A stretch of 7,708 nucleotides of DNA from Candidatus Hecatellales archaeon (lineage in GTDB: Archaea; Thermoproteota; Bathyarchaeia; Hecatellales; Hecatellaceae): NCBI GenBank assembly GCA_003662485.1, contig QMYD01000048.1:1-7708 (forward strand). The letters are read 5' to 3'. The translations under genes were made by a program, and so were the position numbers. The notes below the pieces were generated by a model. That model saw only the letters and a program-made list of their open reading frames with translations, searched no databases and was not told the origin of the DNA. Positions 5,817 to 7,708 of this stretch are shown here, piece after piece. Within the stretch, counting starts at the first letter, position 1; every line of letters begins with the position of its first letter.

Positions 5817-6585
5817 GAAGTCTCCTAAGCTCTTGGAGGTCCACCCTTCTTATTCCTGGAATATCCACACCCCCAAAAGTGAAGTTTAGGATTTCGGTTT
5901 TAGCCCAGCCTGCCAGCCAGGCTAAAAGCTCCCCCGCAATTTCAAGTTTAACCCTTTTCCGGGTTGAGGCTTTAACCTCTCCTTTAAGCCCAGGTTTAGA
6001 GAAACGTCCAACGGTTTCGCCTAGGTCCATTCCAGCCAGAACTACCCGCTCGGCTTTCAGGGCTTCAGCTAGGAAGACCGCCCTATCCCCATCGGTGAAA
6101 CCGCCAAAATTGTATACGAGGCCTCTCACAGGGCTTACTTGGGTGGTGGCCAGCAGCCTCCTAAACCTTGGCACTAAGGCCTCAAGCCTCCCAACGTTAT
6201 CCCCGTGGCCGTGGACCACCATTAGGGCTCCAAGCCTCTCCGCCCTCAAAAGGTCTCTGACACGGCCGTCTAGGTCTGAAACCACGAGGGCGGGTATTAC
6301 CTGCTTCGCCAGCAGGGCTGTGACGGCTCCATTAGCAGCCACGGGAACAGTAAGCGATAGGAGGCCTGCTCTGGAAAGCCTTTCAACATCCTTCTCAAGG
6401 GATGGCCCCGCCCCAAAGACAACCACGGTTCTACCTGAAATTCTGGCGGCAGCCTCGGAGGGTTTTACCACCTTACCCCTGGCTAGGTCTGCCAGCCTTA
6501 GGGTAGCCTTCCAGTCGGCTTCCATGCTAAGGCCAAGCCTAGCCGCAATACGCTTATACCAGGGAAGCCAAACCCTAAGCCTCAA
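5806..6585 (-). CDS. mptE: 6-hydroxymethyl-7,8-dihydropterin pyrophosphokinase MptE
   Basis: MptE (DUF115 family, typified by Methanocaldococcus MJ1634) uses ATP to form 6-hydroxymethyl-7,8-dihydropterin diphosphate, the pterin donor for tetrahydromethanopterin. It is the archaeal replacement for bacterial FolK. The 259-residue product carries the expected series: VVFGAGPSLE (55-64), VAANGAV (82-88), VVSDLDG (101-107), VVHGHGDN (123-130), YNFGGFTDGDRAVFLA (158-173) and LAGMDLG (183-189), followed by FSKPGLKG. Length is normal for the family. The only upstream start candidate in frame after a TAA is TTG 6585, and its leader would be very short. It is convergent with, and overlaps by 11 bases, the trm5-like gene. 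It is divergent from the DUF447 gene, with 52 bases between them. Its presence implies pterin-dependent C1 chemistry in this organism. Confidence 0.93.
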   Translation of the reverse strand: MRLRVWLPWYKRIAARLGLSMEADWKATLRLADLARGKVVKPSEAAARISGRTVVVFGAGPSLEKDVERLSRAGLLSLTVPVAANGAVTALLAKQVIPALVVSDLDGRVRDLLRAERLGALMVVHGHGDNVGRLEALVPRFRRLLATTQVSPVRGLVYNFGGFTDGDRAVFLAEALKAERVVLAGMDLGETVGRFSKPGLKGEVKASTRKRVKLEIAGELLAWLAGWAKTEILNFTFGGVDIPGIRRVDLQELRRLLRA

Positions 6586-6637
6586 GCTAAAAGCTTCTAA
6601 GCCTTACAGGCTAAGTAAAGGTTTGGGTGGCACTAGG
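6586..6637. promoter_or_regulatory. Compact divergent promoter region between mptE and the DUF447 gene
   Basis: Only 52 bases separate two divergent starts. On the minus strand CCTTTACTTA (6612-6621) is a plausible TATA box for mptE and would give an almost leaderless message. On the plus strand GCTAAAAGCTT (6586-6596) could be the TATA box for DUF447, with a start near 6616. The two core promoters would overlap physically, so initiation in the two directions may compete. Assignments rest on spacing. Confidence 0.35.
6625..6630 (+). promoter_or_regulatory. Shine-Dalgarno for the DUF447 gene
   Basis: GGGTGG lies seven bases before ATG 6638 and is partly complementary to the archaeal 16S rRNA tail. 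It supports ATG 6638 as the true start. The frame is open back to 5879, but that stretch is antisense to mptE. Confidence 0.5.
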
Positions 6638-7312
6638 ATGGTTTCGCCTGAAACCCTACGTAGGCTTGGCTTCCAGCCTGGAAGAATCGTGGAAACAGTG
6701 GTTGCCAGCTATACAGGTGAGGGTGAGCCGCATGCAGCTCCCATGGGGGTTCACTTGGAAGGCTGGGACAGGCTTGTTGTAAGGCCTTACGTTAGAAGTC
6801 AGACCTACAGGAATCTTGAGGCCAGAGGGCAGTGCACAGTCAACCTTACCCGTAGACCTGAAATCTTCCTCCTAACAGCCTTCAAAGGCGAACCCGAGGT
6901 TGGAAAGCTCACTAAAAGCTTCTTCCTCAAGGCTTCGAGGGTGGAGGCTCCAAGGCTTAAGGAGGCTGAAGGCTGGCTTGAAGTTGAATTCTCCAGCCGT
7001 GAAGCTATTGGAGGCCGAGGAGTTTTCAAAGGCCGAATAATCTTGGTTAAAGCCTTCCATAAGCCTCCCCAAGCCTACTGCAGGGCTGAATTCGCAGCCA
7101 TCGAAAGCATCATCCACGCCACTAGGGTTTTAGAGTTTTCTAAGGCTGGGCGGAGGGCTGAAGCTGATAGGCTGGCTAGGCTCATAGCCAGCTATAAGGC
7201 GCTTGTGGGGAGGGTTGCCCCAGGCTCGGAGGCTGAAAAGACTATGGGGAAGCTTTCCTCCATCCTTTCAAGGTATGGCTTCAACCTTCAAGCCTACGAA
7301 AGGCTTTTCTAG
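6638..7312 (+). CDS. DUF447 family protein, FMN-binding split-barrel type
   Basis: The product has 224 residues and belongs to DUF447, an archaeal family (also in some methylotrophic bacteria, as I recall) with a flavin-reductase-like split barrel. Its reaction is not established. Family features are GRIVETVVAS near the start (15-24), PHAAPMGVHL (31-40), VVRPYVRSQTYRNL (47-60), CTVNLTRRPEIFLLTAF (66-82) and, after the barrel, a helical region rich in Arg, Ala and Glu (about 150-224). No transmembrane segment or signal peptide is seen, so it should be cytoplasmic. It is divergent from mptE across 52 bases and convergent with the DUF1464 gene, their stop codons overlapping. The neighbourhood suggests a pterin- or C1-related role, but that is inference. 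Confidence 0.85.
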   Translation: MVSPETLRRLGFQPGRIVETVVASYTGEGEPHAAPMGVHLEGWDRLVVRPYVRSQTYRNLEARGQCTVNLTRRPEIFLLTAFKGEPEVGKLTKSFFLKASRVEAPRLKEAEGWLEVEFSSREAIGGRGVFKGRIILVKAFHKPPQAYCRAEFAAIESIIHATRVLEFSKAGRRAEADRLARLIASYKALVGRVAPGSEAEKTMGKLSSILSRYGFNLQAYERLF

Positions 7313-7708
7313 GCTTCCCCAAGCATCTCCCGCCTAACCTTTTCAAAGCCTTCAAGGTAAACGTGGTCAAGCGGGGTTCCACAGGCCTCCCTAAGCCTCA
7401 AACAGTCAACGAGGCTTGAATATTTTCCGCCTGCTAGGCCGTCGGCTAGGAGGGCTGCACCCTGGGCTGCCTGCTTAACACTTCCAGTAAAGCCTTCAAG
7501 CCTCCTAGCTGGGGCGAACTCTGAAAGCCTCCTTAAGGCTTCCGCATGGTAGGCTTCTATCCTTGAAAGCCTACCAGAAATTAGGATTTCCCTCGGCCTG
7601 CCCACGGTGGCTGAGAGGTAGGCCACGCAGCCCTTCAGGCTTTCCATGTAAGCCTTCCAGGCAGTTTCCGCCCTACCCCCCCTCAGCGCCTCCTCAGCTA
7701 GCCTCTCA
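7309..7708 (-). CDS. DUF1464 family ASKHA kinase-like protein, C-terminal part
   Basis: Only the last 132 residues are in the window; the frame is open through the right edge, so the start lies beyond 7708. The first Met (codon at 7647) is internal, because coding continues upstream of it as ERLAEEAL and AETAWKAY. DUF1464 proteins are mainly archaeal and are labelled predicted butyrate kinases from their acetate-kinase/ASKHA fold; I know of no proven substrate. Visible family features are ATVGRPREILISGRLSRI, which looks like the late ASKHA strand and loop, and AAQGAALLADGLAGG, a glycine-rich helix-turn near the C-terminus. The remaining roughly 200 residues, including the nucleotide-binding phosphate loops, cannot be judged. 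Its stop codon (7309-7311) overlaps the stop of the DUF447 gene. Confidence 0.8.
   Translation of the reverse strand, partial: ERLAEEALRGGRAETAWKAYMESLKGCVAYLSATVGRPREILISGRLSRIEAYHAEALRRLSEFAPARRLEGFTGSVKQAAQGAALLADGLAGGKYSSLVDCLRLREACGTPLDHVYLEGFEKVRREMLGEA

Noticed and set aside
5879..6637. Long extension of the DUF447 frame upstream of ATG 6638
   Set aside because: It is antisense to mptE, is Ser/Thr/Pro-rich without domain features, and would make the protein twice the family length.
3086..7117. Several minus-strand frames of 60-82 codons inside tgtA, the trm5-like gene and the DUF447 gene
   Set aside because: They lie wholly or mainly opposite well-supported genes and show no motifs. 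They are by-products of low stop-codon density.
1..7708. CRISPR array, tRNA, rRNA, insertion sequence or prophage genes
   Set aside because: No regularly spaced repeats, no tRNA-like cloverleaf with a CCA-side stem, no rRNA segments, and no transposase or integrase motifs were found on either strand by reading. Very short or degenerate elements could be missed.

Overview
This window is archaeal chromosome. The clearest marker is a 55-codon gene for RNA polymerase subunit Rpo12 (RpoP), supported by an archaeosine tRNA-guanine transglycosylase, the tetrahydromethanopterin-pathway kinase MptE, and the archaeal families DUF447 and DUF1464. G+C is a little above half by eye, Arg codons are mostly AGG, and four of nine genes appear to start with TTG. 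A tetrahydromethanopterin-using lineage with an Ech-type ion-pumping complex fits, for example a methanogen or a Bathyarchaeia-like TACK archaeon. That placement is inference and cannot be fixed from this window.

Layout, left to right. Bases 1-1744 (minus) are one uninterrupted 581-codon frame for a NuoL/EchA-type antiporter-like membrane subunit; its 3' end lies beyond the left edge. A 153-base AT-rich divergent control region follows. Next on the plus strand come tatC (1898-2707), tatA (2738-3067) and tgtA (3123-4736). A small minus-strand gene, rpo12 (4723-4890), overlaps the tail of tgtA. A second divergent promoter region leads to a Trm5/Taw2-family tRNA methyltransferase (4968-5816, plus), whose tail overlaps mptE (5806-6585, minus). 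A third divergent region leads to a DUF447 flavin-barrel protein (6638-7312, plus), whose stop codon overlaps that of a DUF1464 ASKHA-kinase-like gene (7309 to the right edge, minus, N-terminus missing).

Functional themes. TatC and TatA form a minimal twin-arginine export system for folded proteins. TgtA puts preQ0 into tRNA position 15 on the way to archaeosine, and the Trm5-family enzyme acts on tRNA position 37, so two tRNA modification genes flank rpo12. MptE makes 6-hydroxymethyl-7,8-dihydropterin diphosphate for methanopterin. DUF447 and DUF1464 lie beside it and may be functionally linked, but nothing here proves that.

No mobile element, CRISPR array, tRNA or rRNA was seen. The gene content is mostly housekeeping, and I found no convincing new multi-gene system. 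The points worth a second look are domain-level (a TGT without its PUA domain, an altered NLP motif in the Trm5-like enzyme, a helical tail on TatA), architectural (three tail-to-tail overlapping pairs) and compositional (strong enrichment of AGGCT/AGCCT).
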